Shown here: piece after piece, positions 34,483 to 43,777 of the stretch | Numbering within the stretch: position 1 is the stretch's first letter | Layout: the number at the start of each line of letters is the position of its first letter | Origin: an uncultured Sphingomonadales bacterium | GTDB lineage: Bacteria; Pseudomonadota; Alphaproteobacteria; Sphingomonadales; Sphingomonadaceae | Length of the DNA: 51,390 nt | NCBI GenBank assembly: GCA_937870585.1 | Contig: CALMZE010000024.1 | Location: forward strand, 1 to 51,390 | Reading direction: 5' to 3' | Position numbers and translations under genes: made by a program | The notes under the pieces: generated by a model | The model's input: only the letters and a program-made list of their open reading frames with translations | What the model was told of the DNA's origin: nothing | Databases searched by the model: none

Positions 34483-35211
34483 CTAAAACTGCTTCAACGC
34501 CTCAGCCGCGGACTTGCCCGCCGGGGAATCTGGCGCATTCTTGACCGCAGCTTGCCACGCCCGCTTGGCGGCATCAGGCGCGCCACTCATGATCGCAATA
34601 TTGCCTGCTTCGAGCGCGACTGCGGCGTCATCCGGTGAACGCTTGGCCGCCTCCTCAATATCCGCCGCTGCCCGCACCAGATTGCCTTCGCGACGGGCGA
34701 GCGTGGCCGATAGCAGCCACGCCAGTGGATCAGCTGGGATGAGCTTGATCGCAGCATCAATATCGGTGCGGGCCAGAGGAAATTCGCCCAGAGCCGCAGA
34801 GGCGCGCGCACGATCCAGATGTGCCTCGCCCTCATCCGCGCCCTTCAGCAGGCCGGATGACAGCGCGCTGTCGAGCGCGTTGCGCGCCTGACGGTGCAGC
34901 CCCCCGGCAAGCGCTGCATTGCCCGATTGCACCCAGAAGCCCGCTGAACGCCCATCGCGATTGCGCTCTGCCTCTTTGGCAGCGAGTTCAAACGCCAGCT
35001 GCGCCGCCGGCCAGCGTTTGAGCTGTGCATAGGCAAGGCCCAAACACAGCCGCGCGTTCAGCTCTCCACCGGACAGCCGCCAACTTTCAGCAGACCGGAT
35101 CGCGGCTTCGGCATCGCTTTCAACCAGCGCTGCACACTCAATGAAGCGCTGCTCCTCAATACCGGGAGCCTTGGCGGGTTCGGATGCGGCAAGCAGCAGG
35201 AACGGGATCAA
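34483..35211 (-). CDS. Exported TPR-repeat protein
   Basis: The 242-residue product starts with a short hydrophobic leader (IPFLLLAASEPAKA) and then consists of tandem tetratricopeptide-like helices (for example LCLGLAYAQLKRWPAAQLAFELAAKEA and PLAWLLSATLARREGNLVRAAADIEEAAK). TPRs mediate protein contacts; nothing enzymatic is visible. The start is TTG at 35211, which overlaps the hydrolase stop (TTGA), with GGAG seven bases upstream. It is the last gene of the PBP1A-hydrolase-TPR operon, so it may help organise the cell-wall synthase. Confidence 0.78.
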   Translation of the reverse strand: MIPFLLLAASEPAKAPGIEEQRFIECAALVESDAEAAIRSAESWRLSGGELNARLCLGLAYAQLKRWPAAQLAFELAAKEAERNRDGRSAGFWVQSGNAALAGGLHRQARNALDSALSSGLLKGADEGEAHLDRARASAALGEFPLARTDIDAAIKLIPADPLAWLLSATLARREGNLVRAAADIEEAAKRSPDDAAVALEAGNIAIMSGAPDAAKRAWQAAVKNAPDSPAGKSAAEALKQF

Positions 35212-35945
35212 GCGGAGACTCCAAGGCTGGCGACCGTGCGCACCAGCAGATCGAGATCCTGAGGGCGCGACAGGCGATGATCGCCATCCTTGACCAAAGT
35301 CACCTGCACATCGGCTGAACGAAGCGCGGCTGCGGTGCGCACGGCAATCTCCCACGGCACGCTTTCATCACACTGACCATGCAGCAGCCGCACCGGCGCA
35401 TCGATGGCGATCGGACAACCCAGCATCAGGCTGGCCTGCCCGCTCTCCCAGAAGGGACGGGTGAAGGCCATGGGATTGGCCATGTAAGGCGATGCGCGGT
35501 AGAGCGTCGCATCAACCAGCGCCGCCCGTTCGGCGGGGCCGAAGCTCCATTCGGTAAAGTCCGGTGCCGCTGCAATCCCCACCAGCGCGGCAACGCGCGA
35601 TCCCAATGCCTCCGCCAGCATCAGTGCGATCCATCCGCCCATGGAGGAGCCTATCAGCACAAGAGGCGCTTCAGGCGCGAAATGATCGATCAGAACCGCC
35701 GCGTCGTCACGCCAGCGCGTCAACGTGCCCTCAAGAAACGCGCCTTCGCTTTCCCCGCAGCCCGAATAATCGAGGCGCAGCATCGCGCGACCGTGCGAGG
35801 AAGCCCATTGATCCAGCGCGCTGGCCTTGTCCCCGGTCATATCAGACGCATAGCCGGGCAGGAACACCAACACCGGCCCTGTGCCGGTCCGGAACCGCGC
35901 GGCCAAGCGAACCCCATCGCCGCGATCCATCAGGCTCAATGTCAT
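35208..35945 (-). CDS. Alpha/beta hydrolase (ABHD10/BEM46-like)
   Basis: The 245-residue enzyme has the serine-hydrolase elbow GSSMGGW near residues 98-104, oxyanion region VFLPGYASDMTGDKA near 28-42, acid residue in LLHGQCDESVPWE near 195, and catalytic His in DGDHRLSRPQDLD near 222-234. Probable ester or thioester hydrolase of the cytoplasm; substrate unknown. It overlaps the PBP1A stop (ATGA) and the following TPR gene. Confidence 0.87.
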   Translation of the reverse strand: MTLSLMDRGDGVRLAARFRTGTGPVLVFLPGYASDMTGDKASALDQWASSHGRAMLRLDYSGCGESEGAFLEGTLTRWRDDAAVLIDHFAPEAPLVLIGSSMGGWIALMLAEALGSRVAALVGIAAAPDFTEWSFGPAERAALVDATLYRASPYMANPMAFTRPFWESGQASLMLGCPIAIDAPVRLLHGQCDESVPWEIAVRTAAALRSADVQVTLVKDGDHRLSRPQDLDLLVRTVASLGVSA

Positions 35946-37978
35946 GGCTTGTCCTTGCTTCCCGGATTGACCGACACGCCATCCTTATCCAGCCGCACAT
36001 CAAGTTTCACGCCGCCAATGCCCGATTTGAACGTGACGCTCGAATCATTGCCCAGTTCGATTTCGGGCGCATCAATGTCGAGATCGAGCGGCGGCAGCGC
36101 GGGCAGATCTGGTTCGGTCTTGCCCGGCTTGGGCTTGGGTGCGGCAGGACGCGCACCCTTCACCGCCTGACTCATGAAATCGCGCCAGATGCGCGCGGGA
36201 ATGCCACCGCCCGAAACACCCTTCAGCGGCTGATTGTCATCACGCCCCACCCACACGCCGACCACCAGATCGCCCGCAAAGCCAATGAACAAGGCATCCC
36301 GGCTGTCCTGCGTCGTCCCGGTTTTGCCATAGGCCGGAATGGCGAGGCGCGCGGCACTGCCCGTGCCCTGATTGACATTGGCCTTGAGCAGGGTGAGCAA
36401 GCCGTCTTCCACATCGCTGCCAAAACTGCGCTGCGGGCTCAGCAAACTCTCGAAAAAGCCCTGCTCTTCCGGCTTGAGCGCGACGGGTTCAACCGGCCAG
36501 CGATTGGCGGCAACCCCGGCATAGGCCGCCGTCAGTTCGAGCAATGTCACGCCAGACGTGCCAAGCGCCAGACTGGGGTCACCTTTGGCCAGCGCGCTTT
36601 TGATGCCCAGATCGCGCGCCGCACGGATCACCTTGTCACTGCCCAATTGCGTGTAGAGGCGAACCGCTGCGGTATTGCTGGAGGCCGCGAAGGCCCGTTC
36701 CAGACTGATCTGGCCGCGATAGCGCCCGTCGCTATTCTTGGGGCGATAATTGCCGGTGGTGATTTCGCTATCATCCACCATGTCTTCCGGACTCATCCCT
36801 TCACGCAGGGCCGCTGTATAGACGAACAGCTTGAAGGTGGAGCCGGGCTGGCGCAGCGCCTGCGTGGCGCGATTGAAGGGCGAAGCCTCATAATTGCGTC
36901 CGCCGAGCATCGCGACGACTTCGCCGTTGGGCCGCATTGCCACCAATGCCACCTGCGCATTGCCCAGCGGCGCGCGATTTATGGCGTTGCGCGCAGCGCG
37001 TTGCAGACGGGCGTCGAGCGTGGTCTTCACCTTGGCGGTGCCATAGCTGTCACCTGCCACATCACGCGCCTGCTTCATCGCCCAGTCTGCAAAATAGGTG
37101 CCGGTCGGGAGTGTCGGGCGGAACCGCTGATCGATGCTGGCCGGCACTGTTGCCGCTGCCGTTTCCTCCGAAATCGCGCCCGTCGAAACCATCGCGTTGA
37201 GAACCATCTGCGCCCGCTTGCGCGCGCCCTTCATGTTGCGCGTGGGGGCGAGGCGAGAGGGGGCCTGCACCAATCCAGCCAGCATCGCGGCCTGAGGAAG
37301 CGTCAGCCGTTCGGGCTGGCGATAGAAATAATGGAGCGAGGCGGCCCGCAGGCCGTAAATATTGTCCCCGAAATAGACGTTGGAGAGATAGCGTTCAAGG
37401 ATCTGATCCTTGGTCAGCCGCGCTTCCAGCCAGAACGCGATCAGCATTTCGCGCGCCTTGCGGGTGTAGCTGCGTTCCGAGGACAGGAAGGTGATCTTCG
37501 CCAGTTGCTGCGTGATGGTGGAACCGCCCTGAACCGGCCCGCCTGTGAGATTGTTCCAGAAGGCCCGCGCAAGCCCGCGCGGATCAACACCCCAATGCGT
37601 TTCGAACCGCCGGTCTTCAATCGCCATGAACGCCTGTTTCACGTGCGGCGGCAGCTTGGCCACCTGCACCGGCGCTTCGATGATCGCGCCATTTTGCGCA
37701 ATCTCCTGCCCGTCTGCTGCGAGCAGCGTCAGGCGCGGCGGCGCAAGCGGTTCGAGCGATTTGGAAAGCGGCGCCGTGATCAGCAGCCAGCCGAGCGTGA
37801 CGATGAACAGAAGCGCAAGCGCACCAACAATGCGCTTGGTCCACAACCAGCGACGCGGCCAGGGCGAGGGTGGCAAGAGCGCATCGTCACCGCCCGGCGG
37901 GGCGGATGGATCGTCATCCTCCCACGCGTCGTCCCACTCCTCCCCGGAGTCCGCGTCATACTCGTGCGGTTGCGTCAT
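35942..37978 (-). CDS. Bifunctional penicillin-binding protein, class A
   Basis: The 678-residue protein has an acidic cytoplasmic tail, one membrane helix (about residues 48-70), a GT51 transglycosylase domain (EDRRFETHWGVDPRGLARA, GGSTITQQLAK, about 120-290) and a transpeptidase domain with STFK (nucleophile Ser), SSN and KTG motifs (about 340-600), then a Pro/Lys-rich tail. It polymerises and cross-links peptidoglycan. The ATG at 37978 begins the conserved MTQPHEYD; an in-frame ATG at 38014 is possible. Shine-Dalgarno is weak. Residue order matches PBP1A rather than PBP1C. The ORF antisense to it is a codon-bias shadow. Confidence 0.92.
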   Translation of the reverse strand: MTQPHEYDADSGEEWDDAWEDDDPSAPPGGDDALLPPSPWPRRWLWTKRIVGALALLFIVTLGWLLITAPLSKSLEPLAPPRLTLLAADGQEIAQNGAIIEAPVQVAKLPPHVKQAFMAIEDRRFETHWGVDPRGLARAFWNNLTGGPVQGGSTITQQLAKITFLSSERSYTRKAREMLIAFWLEARLTKDQILERYLSNVYFGDNIYGLRAASLHYFYRQPERLTLPQAAMLAGLVQAPSRLAPTRNMKGARKRAQMVLNAMVSTGAISEETAAATVPASIDQRFRPTLPTGTYFADWAMKQARDVAGDSYGTAKVKTTLDARLQRAARNAINRAPLGNAQVALVAMRPNGEVVAMLGGRNYEASPFNRATQALRQPGSTFKLFVYTAALREGMSPEDMVDDSEITTGNYRPKNSDGRYRGQISLERAFAASSNTAAVRLYTQLGSDKVIRAARDLGIKSALAKGDPSLALGTSGVTLLELTAAYAGVAANRWPVEPVALKPEEQGFFESLLSPQRSFGSDVEDGLLTLLKANVNQGTGSAARLAIPAYGKTGTTQDSRDALFIGFAGDLVVGVWVGRDDNQPLKGVSGGGIPARIWRDFMSQAVKGARPAAPKPKPGKTEPDLPALPPLDLDIDAPEIELGNDSSVTFKSGIGGVKLDVRLDKDGVSVNPGSKDKP

Positions 37979-38057
37979 GACGCCAATATCTATCGGGCGC
38001 GTGGAGAATTGCAATGCGCGATCAGAAACCTGCCGGTTCCGCGCGCCAGACTGTCTG

Positions 38058-39431
38058 TCAGAAGCTCATTTCATCATAGATGCGAGACAGGTCTCCGCCC
38101 CACTCATCCGCATATTTGTCCAGCAGAACATCGGCGGGAGATTTGCCGGTATCGGCAATGGTGTGGAGCGGGTTGAGGAACGCGGTTTCATTCTCGCCCA
38201 TGGAATTGACTTCGTCGCGTGCGGCAAGCCCGTCATGCGCAATGGCCAGCACCTGTTTCGCCAGCGCCTGAAAATCGCCGCCACCCGGTGCTGCGGTTTG
38301 CAGACCGTCGCGCGGCACCGCACTGCGGATGCGGAGATGATCTTCAATGGTCCAATCCTTGACCAAATCCCACGCCGCATCGAGCGCGCCCTGATCATAG
38401 AGCAGACCCACCCACAAGGCAGGAAGCGCGCAAATCTTGTTCCAGCGCCCGCCATCAGAGCCGCGCATTTCAAGGAAGCTCTTCAGCCGCACCTCAGGGA
38501 AAGCGGTCGAAAGATGATCGATCCAGTCTGACAGGAGCGGCGTCTCACCCGGCAACGCGGGGAGTTTGCCGTCCAGAAAATCGCGGAAGCTCTGCCCCGC
38601 CGCGTCGATATATTTCCCGTCGCGGTAGACAAAATACATCGGCACATCGAGCGCGTAATCGGCATAGCGTTCATAGCCGAACCCGTCTTCGAACACGAAC
38701 GGCAACATGCCCGTGCGCGCCGGATCGGTATCGGTCCAGATATGGCTTCGATAGGAGCGATAGCCGTTCACCTTGCCTTCGGTGAAGGGCGAGTTGGCGA
38801 ACAGCGCGGTGCCCAGCGGCTGCAGCGCCAGCGAGACGCGGAATTTCTTCACCATATCCGCCTCGCTCGAATAATCGAGGTTGGTCTGGATGGTGCAGGT
38901 CCGCAGCATCATATCGAGCCCCATGCTGCCCACGCGTGGCATGTGGCGCAGCATGATGGCATAACGGCCCTTGGGCATGATCGGCAGTTCGGCGCGCGTC
39001 TTGTCCGGCCACATTCCGACGCCAAGGAAGCCCAGACCCAGTTCCTCACCCACTTCCTTGACCTGCTTGAGGTGACGGCCGGTTTCAGCGCAGGTTTGAT
39101 GGAGATTTTGGAGCGGCGCGCCCGAAAGTTCGAGCTGACCCGCCGGTTCAAGACTGACCGTGCCATCCTCTCCGCCCAGCGCAATGACGTTGCCGCCCTC
39201 CATGATCGGTTCCCAGCCATAGCGGGTGAGCGCCATCAGCAAATCGCGGATGCCGCCCGGCTCATCATAGGAAGGCGCACGCCGGTCTTCGCGGCGATAG
39301 ACGAACTTTTCATGCTCGGTGCCGATGCGCCACCGCTCTCGCGGCTTCTCCCCGCCCGAAAAGACAGAAAGGAGATCATCGCGCGATGTAATGCGCGGAT
39401 CATGCTTGTCAGAACCGGTCCGTGTGCTCAT
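38058..39431 (-). CDS. gshA: Glutamate-cysteine ligase, plant/alphaproteobacterial type
   Basis: The 457-residue enzyme matches the plant-like class of glutamate-cysteine ligases: RIGTEHEKFVYRR near residues 35-47, EPIMEGGNVIAL and GTVSLEPAGQLELSGAP near 75-105 (Glu ligands of Mg-ATP), then MLRTCTIQTNLDYSSE. It makes gamma-glutamylcysteine, the first step of glutathione synthesis. AAGGA is seven bases before the ATG. A glutathione S-transferase gene lies next to it on the same strand, 57 bases upstream of its start. Confidence 0.93.
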   Translation of the reverse strand: MSTRTGSDKHDPRITSRDDLLSVFSGGEKPRERWRIGTEHEKFVYRREDRRAPSYDEPGGIRDLLMALTRYGWEPIMEGGNVIALGGEDGTVSLEPAGQLELSGAPLQNLHQTCAETGRHLKQVKEVGEELGLGFLGVGMWPDKTRAELPIMPKGRYAIMLRHMPRVGSMGLDMMLRTCTIQTNLDYSSEADMVKKFRVSLALQPLGTALFANSPFTEGKVNGYRSYRSHIWTDTDPARTGMLPFVFEDGFGYERYADYALDVPMYFVYRDGKYIDAAGQSFRDFLDGKLPALPGETPLLSDWIDHLSTAFPEVRLKSFLEMRGSDGGRWNKICALPALWVGLLYDQGALDAAWDLVKDWTIEDHLRIRSAVPRDGLQTAAPGGGDFQALAKQVLAIAHDGLAARDEVNSMGENETAFLNPLHTIADTGKSPADVLLDKYADEWGGDLSRIYDEMSF

Positions 39432-39488
39432 CGCCGTTCCTTAGGCGCGAAGCACAAGGCTGTGAACAGGTTTTATCATGCAACCGGA

Positions 39489-40175
39489 TTACTTATTCTG
39501 GCGATAATCGGCGATAACATCGCCACAGGCGCGCAACTCTTCCTCATGGCCCGCTTCGCGCCAGCTTTCCGCCAGAGCTTCGGCTTCCCATTGCTGCATG
39601 GCGGGATGGGCGATGATATGATCGACCCATGCGGCCCCCTTGCCCACGTCCAGCCCATAAGTGCGCACGCGCCACGCCACCGGCGCGAAGAACGCATCGA
39701 CTGCGCTGAATTCCGCCCCTGCCAGATACGGCCCGCCAAAGCGCGCCAGCCCTTCTTCCCACAGTTCGCGAATGCGCGCGACATTGGCAGCGAGCGCACT
39801 GGACATCGGCTTGGGCTTTACCCGTACGCCCACATTCATCGTGCAATCATTGCGGAGCGCGGAAAATCCGCTGTGCATTTCCGCCGCCGCACATTGCGCC
39901 CATGCTCGCGCGTCCGCATCAGTCGGCCAAACACCACTATGCCGGTCTGACAGATAGAGGGTGATGCCCATCGAATCGTGGATCGTTCGCCCTTCGTGCA
40001 GCAGCACCGGCACCTGCCCCGTGGGTGAAAAAGCCCGGAACTCAGCATAATTGTCCGACTTGATGAAGGGTTCCAGCCGGTCTTCAAACGCCAGACCCAA
40101 ACCTTTCATCAGCAGCCAGGGCCGCAGGCTCCAGCTCGAATAATTGCGGTTCGCGGTGATCAGCGTGTAGGTCAT
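39489..40175 (-). CDS. Glutathione S-transferase family protein
   Basis: The 228-residue protein has a thioredoxin-like N-terminal domain (NYSSWSLRPWLLM at residues 10-22 with likely catalytic Ser, TGQVPVLLHEG near 52 with the cis-Pro, and DSMGITLYL near 68 with the glutathione-binding DS/E site) and a helical C-terminal domain. It should conjugate or reduce electrophiles with glutathione. It follows the MFS gene by ATGA overlap (40172-40175) and precedes gshA, a logical detoxification set. Confidence 0.9.
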   Translation of the reverse strand: MTYTLITANRNYSSWSLRPWLLMKGLGLAFEDRLEPFIKSDNYAEFRAFSPTGQVPVLLHEGRTIHDSMGITLYLSDRHSGVWPTDADARAWAQCAAAEMHSGFSALRNDCTMNVGVRVKPKPMSSALAANVARIRELWEEGLARFGGPYLAGAEFSAVDAFFAPVAWRVRTYGLDVGKGAAWVDHIIAHPAMQQWEAEALAESWREAGHEEELRACGDVIADYRQNK

Positions 40176-41461
40176 GCGGGCTCCGGATCAGTCGGCAAAG
40201 CGAGGTCTGCCTCAATATGTCGCGCGGCAAGGAAATAGTGAAGCGAGGACCAGAGATAGAGGCTCGCCGCCCCAGCCATCGCCCAGGCGAGCGCATGGCC
40301 GGGCGTGGGGGCCACGGTCTGCAAGGCATCGCTCAAGCCCCCCATCAGCAAAGGCCCGAACCCGCCGCCCACCAGAGAATAGACCAGCCCCGTAAACGCC
40401 GCACCCGTCGCGCGCATCCGGGGGTGGAGCATATTGTGAAAGGTGGAGAAGGTGGTGCCCATATAGGTATATTGCACCAGCGCCGCGATGCCGATCAGCG
40501 TGACGGCCCAGAAGGCGTCACTATTGGTGACACCGACGATGTAAATAGGAGTCGCCACCAGCATCGAGATTGCCGGGATCAAGGCATAGGCGCGCGCATT
40601 GGTGCGGCCCCAACGATCCCCCAGCCAGCCTGCTGCGGTGATGCTGAACGCCGCGGGCAGGCTGGCCACCAGCCCGGAAGCCGCTCCGGCCTCAACCAGT
40701 GAAAAGCCGAACCGGCGCGCCAGCCATGCCGCCACAAAGGCGTTGAGGCCAAAGCCGATCATGGAGGCAATCGCGTTGCCGATCAGCATGTGCCGCATCG
40801 TCCGCCGCTCCCAATAGCGCCACAGCACCGCGCGCAGCGGCGGCACCGCGTCCACATCGGCCACAACGTCATGCTGCCCGCGCGGGGGCTCTTCAACGAA
40901 GAGATGGAGCAATATGGCAAGGATGACGCCGGGCACGGCAGCGGCATAAAGCGCGTATTGCCACCCCCAGCGCGCTGCGATCATCGATCCGCCCAAAGCG
41001 CCGATCAGCGCACCAATCGGCGCTGCGAGGTTGATGACAGACAGCGCCGTGGCGCGCCTTGATGGCGGGAAATAGTCCGAAATCACCGATCCCGTCGCAG
41101 GCAGGCCGACCGCTTCCCCCACCCCCACGCCAATGCGAGCGAGCAGCAGCTGGACGAAATTCTGCGCCATGCCTGTAACAGCCGTCGCCAACGACCACAG
41201 GAATGTGCCCAGCGCGATCAAGGTCAACCGGCGGGACCGTTCCGCCACGCGCGCCACCACAAGCCCCAGAATTATATTGAGCAACGCAAAAGCCAGCCCG
41301 TTGACCAAACCGATTTCGGTATCGCTCAAACCAAACTGCGCCTTTACCGGCTCCACCAGCACATTCATGATGATGCGGTCGGTGAAACCGATAATGCCGA
41401 TTCCGGCAAGCAGGGTCAGCGCCAGCGCGGGCGACAGGCGGCGCGTAGGGTGGGCAGGCAT
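40172..41461 (-). CDS. Major facilitator superfamily transporter
   Basis: The 429-residue protein has 12 predicted helices and MFS motifs: NGLAFALLNIILGLVVARVAERSRRL near residues 55-80 (loop 2-3) and RIGVGVGEAVGLPATGSVISDYFPPSRR near 110-140. The pattern is that of spinster/proton-linked organic-solute carriers often adjacent to catabolic genes in sphingomonads. Substrate unknown. The ATG at 41461 with GGAGAG upstream is preferred to the TTG three bases earlier. Confidence 0.9.
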   Translation of the reverse strand: MPAHPTRRLSPALALTLLAGIGIIGFTDRIIMNVLVEPVKAQFGLSDTEIGLVNGLAFALLNIILGLVVARVAERSRRLTLIALGTFLWSLATAVTGMAQNFVQLLLARIGVGVGEAVGLPATGSVISDYFPPSRRATALSVINLAAPIGALIGALGGSMIAARWGWQYALYAAAVPGVILAILLHLFVEEPPRGQHDVVADVDAVPPLRAVLWRYWERRTMRHMLIGNAIASMIGFGLNAFVAAWLARRFGFSLVEAGAASGLVASLPAAFSITAAGWLGDRWGRTNARAYALIPAISMLVATPIYIVGVTNSDAFWAVTLIGIAALVQYTYMGTTFSTFHNMLHPRMRATGAAFTGLVYSLVGGGFGPLLMGGLSDALQTVAPTPGHALAWAMAGAASLYLWSSLHYFLAARHIEADLALPTDPEPA

Positions 41462-41524
41462 CAACTCTCCGTCTCTTTCACCCTTCTCTGGCGAAGCGTA
41501 TCGGAGTGTGCAAGCGAACTTGCC

Positions 41525-41875
41525 CTAGGGCCGCGCAATCTTACGCAAGGCATCTCCAGACAGGAGAGGCTTGGCCTGTCGCAGGATATGGTCGCGGACC
41601 TCAGGGTCAATCAGGTCACGTTCGTGCAGCAGGTCGATCTTGAATGCCAGATCGCTTTCCTCAAATGCCGCCCCGAGCTTCAGCATGTCATGGAGCGTGA
41701 TGGGCCCGCTCAGGATCAAATCCAGATCAGAACCACGCCGCGCCGTTCCAGAGGCGCGTGAGCCAAACACATTGATCGCGTCAATTTCACCGGCGAAAGC
41801 CGAAGCGATCTCCGCAATCCGGCTTTTCTCGGCAGGCGTCACGGGTTCAGACGCACGCGCCACGGCGAAGCTCAT
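41525..41875 (-). CDS. MntA-like minimal nucleotidyltransferase (antitoxin candidate)
   Basis: The 116-residue protein has the MNT signature GSRASGTARRGSDLDL at residues 38-53, fitting GSx10DxD with Asp50 and Asp52 as metal ligands. MNT proteins of type VII toxin-antitoxin pairs AMPylate the HEPN toxin and so silence it. It overlaps the HEPN gene by 29 bases, strongly implying coupled translation. It could also be an HI0073-like housekeeping pair; the sequence alone does not decide. Confidence 0.88.
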   Translation of the reverse strand: MSFAVARASEPVTPAEKSRIAEIASAFAGEIDAINVFGSRASGTARRGSDLDLILSGPITLHDMLKLGAAFEESDLAFKIDLLHERDLIDPEVRDHILRQAKPLLSGDALRKIARP

Positions 41876-42272
41876 CCTGTTCCAGCGCCGAAAGGCAGGC
41901 CGCGAACCGACTTTCGATCAACGCCAACCCCTCGTCTCGGATGGCCTGATTGTAGGTGTGCGACAGTTGGTTGCGCAATTTGCCCATCGCCATCCACTCG
42001 TCAGCATCAGCGATCAAGCCTGCGGCATAGGCAGCCCGAATGGTCGATCCGGGCGTCAGCGCCTCTGGCGCCGCCAAGTCCTCGGTCAGCAGATCGGCCA
42101 GCAGCTTCCAGCCAAGCTCCCACGCCAGTTCAAAGCGCTGGACCATCCCTGCTTTTTCAAGTTCACTCAAAGGACGCTGCGTGCGCAGTTCGATCCCTTC
42201 CCGCACCCCATCCATGGCTGAAGCGAAATTCTTCAGTCTCAGCCTTGAGCGGGGAATAGCGGGTTCGTTCAT
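41847..42272 (-). CDS. HepT/HI0074-like HEPN protein (toxin candidate)
   Basis: The 141-residue all-helical protein has RNQLSHTY at residues 100-107, which fits the Rx4HxY active motif of HEPN RNases (Arg100, His105, Tyr107). Tyr is the reported target of AMPylation in HepT-MntA systems. HI0074-type features (ELAWELGWKLLADLL) are present. It starts directly behind the CoA-transferase B stop (TGAATG), so it is translated from the same message as a metabolic enzyme, unusual for a toxin gene. Confidence 0.87.
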   Translation of the reverse strand: MNEPAIPRSRLRLKNFASAMDGVREGIELRTQRPLSELEKAGMVQRFELAWELGWKLLADLLTEDLAAPEALTPGSTIRAAYAAGLIADADEWMAMGKLRNQLSHTYNQAIRDEGLALIESRFAACLSALEQDELRRGACV

Positions 42273-42908
42273 TCAGCTTTGATACGCCGCCGTCGTCTTG
42301 GCTGCAATCTCTTCTGCCGTCACGCCGGGCGCGGTTTCCACGAGGCGGAAGGGGCTATCATGATCGGCGCGCTGGAACACCGCGAGATCGGTGATGACCA
42401 TGTCCACCACATTGCGACCGGTCAGCGGCAGCGTGCATTCAGGGATGAATTTGGGCGTGCCGTCCTTGGCGCAGTGATCCATGACCACGATGATCTTCTT
42501 CACGCCCGCAACCAGATCCATGGCGCCACCCATGCCCTTGATCATCTTGCCCGGCACCATCCAGTTGGCAATGTCTCCCATTTCAGAGACCTCCATCCCG
42601 CCCAGCACGGTCAGATCGATATGCCCGCCGCGGATCATGGCAAAGCTCTGTGCGCTGTCAAAATAGGCGCTTTGCGGCAATTCGCTGATTGTCTGCTTGC
42701 CCGCATTGATCAGGTCCGGATCTTCCTCTCCGGCAAAGGGAAAGGGGCCGATTCCCAGCATACCGTTTTCGGATTGCAGCGTGACATTCATGCCGGCCGG
42801 AATGTGGTTTGCCATCAGCGTGGGGATGCCGATCCCCAGATTGACGTAAAATCCGTCCTGCAATTCGCGCGCCGCGCGGGCAGCCATTTCGTCACGTGTC
42901 CAGGCCAT
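42273..42908 (-). CDS. 3-oxoacid CoA-transferase subunit B
   Basis: The 211-residue subunit has the family features [15 protein letters not shown] near residues 22-36 and the active-site [10 protein letters not shown] near 46-55, whose Glu forms the CoA thioester, and [19 protein letters not shown] near 125-143. With subunit A it moves CoA between succinyl-CoA and a 3-oxoacid such as acetoacetate or 3-oxoadipate; the exact acid is not readable. Start overlaps the subunit A stop by one base (TAATG). Confidence 0.93.
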   Translation of the reverse strand: MAWTRDEMAARAARELQDGFYVNLGIGIPTLMANHIPAGMNVTLQSENGMLGIGPFPFAGEEDPDLINAGKQTISELPQSAYFDSAQSFAMIRGGHIDLTVLGGMEVSEMGDIANWMVPGKMIKGMGGAMDLVAGVKKIIVVMDHCAKDGTPKFIPECTLPLTGRNVVDMVITDLAVFQRADHDSPFRLVETAPGVTAEEIAAKTTAAYQS

Positions 42909-43615
42909 TATGCCGCCTCCCGTTCCCGCACAGTGCGGAACTCGATCTTCTTGTCATAGGGGCTGCCCACAATCAGGCGCTGCACATAGACGCCCGGCAA
43001 ATGGATGCTGTCGGGATCGAGGCTGCCCACCGGCACGATCTCTTCCACTTCCACCACGCAGACCTTGCCGCAGGTCGCAGCCGGTGCGTTGAAGTTGCGC
43101 GCCGTCTTGCGGAACACCAAATTGCCGGTCTCGTCCGCCTTCCACGCCTTCACAATGGCGAGGTCCGCAAAGATGCCGCGTTCCAGAATATAATCCTGCC
43201 CGTCGAAATTCTTAACCTCTTTGCCCTCGGCCACTTGCGTGCCGACGCCGGTCTTGGTGTAGAAACCCGGAATGCCAGCGCCCCCGGCGCGCATCCTTTC
43301 GGCCAATGTTCCCTGCGGGCAGAACTCGACCTCAAGCTCGCCAGCGAGATACTGCCGCTCAAACTCCTTGTTCTCGCCGACATAGGAGGACAGCATTTTG
43401 GCAATCTGGCGCGTACGCAGCAGCTTGCCCAGTCCTTCGCCATCAATGCCTGCATTGTTGGAAGCAACCGTAAGGCCGGTCACGCCGGACGCCACGATGG
43501 CGTCGATCAACCGCTCCGGAATGCCGCATAGGCCAAATCCGCCACTCGCAATCAACATGCCATCGCGCAACAGGCCGTCCAATGCCGCTTCGGCATTCGG
43601 GAAAATCTTGTTCAT
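42908..43615 (-). CDS. 3-oxoacid CoA-transferase subunit A
   Basis: The 235-residue subunit starts [12 protein letters not shown] with [15 protein letters not shown] near residues 25-40, [43 protein letters not shown] in the middle, and a C-terminal core typical of SCOT alpha subunits. The ATG at 43615 has GAGGAG upstream; the open frame continues far past it but reads like antisense of the SMP-30 gene. It heads the operon A-B-HEPN-MNT. Confidence 0.93.
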   Translation of the reverse strand: MNKIFPNAEAALDGLLRDGMLIASGGFGLCGIPERLIDAIVASGVTGLTVASNNAGIDGEGLGKLLRTRQIAKMLSSYVGENKEFERQYLAGELEVEFCPQGTLAERMRAGGAGIPGFYTKTGVGTQVAEGKEVKNFDGQDYILERGIFADLAIVKAWKADETGNLVFRKTARNFNAPAATCGKVCVVEVEEIVPVGSLDPDSIHLPGVYVQRLIVGSPYDKKIEFRTVREREAA

Positions 43616-43777
43616 GGGTGCTCCTCCCCGCAGTTGCACCGCGTCTACGCGCGATACGGCGAATGCGGCAATTGCAATCACCGCCCCGCCCCATGCAAGA
43701 CCTGCAATCACTCCCCCCTTGCGCCATGGGCCAATCCCCGCAACACTGGTCAAAACAGACTGAAATGGAGAGCGAGC
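43616..43777. promoter_or_regulatory. Divergent intergenic region with ATTGCAATCA and a direct repeat
   Basis: These 162 bases separate the CoA-transferase operon from the SMP-30 gene. ATTGCAATCA at 43671-43680 is identical to ten bases of the palindrome region upstream of the ferredoxin operon (24331-24340). A related TGCAATCACTCCCC follows at about 43703, making an imperfect direct repeat of TGCAATCACCGCCCC. A shared regulator is possible but unproven. Confidence 0.3.

Noticed and set aside
35564..38176. 870-codon forward frame opposite the PBP1A gene
   Set aside because: The opposing frame encodes intact GT51 and transpeptidase motifs; this one shows only codon-bias composition and no domain.
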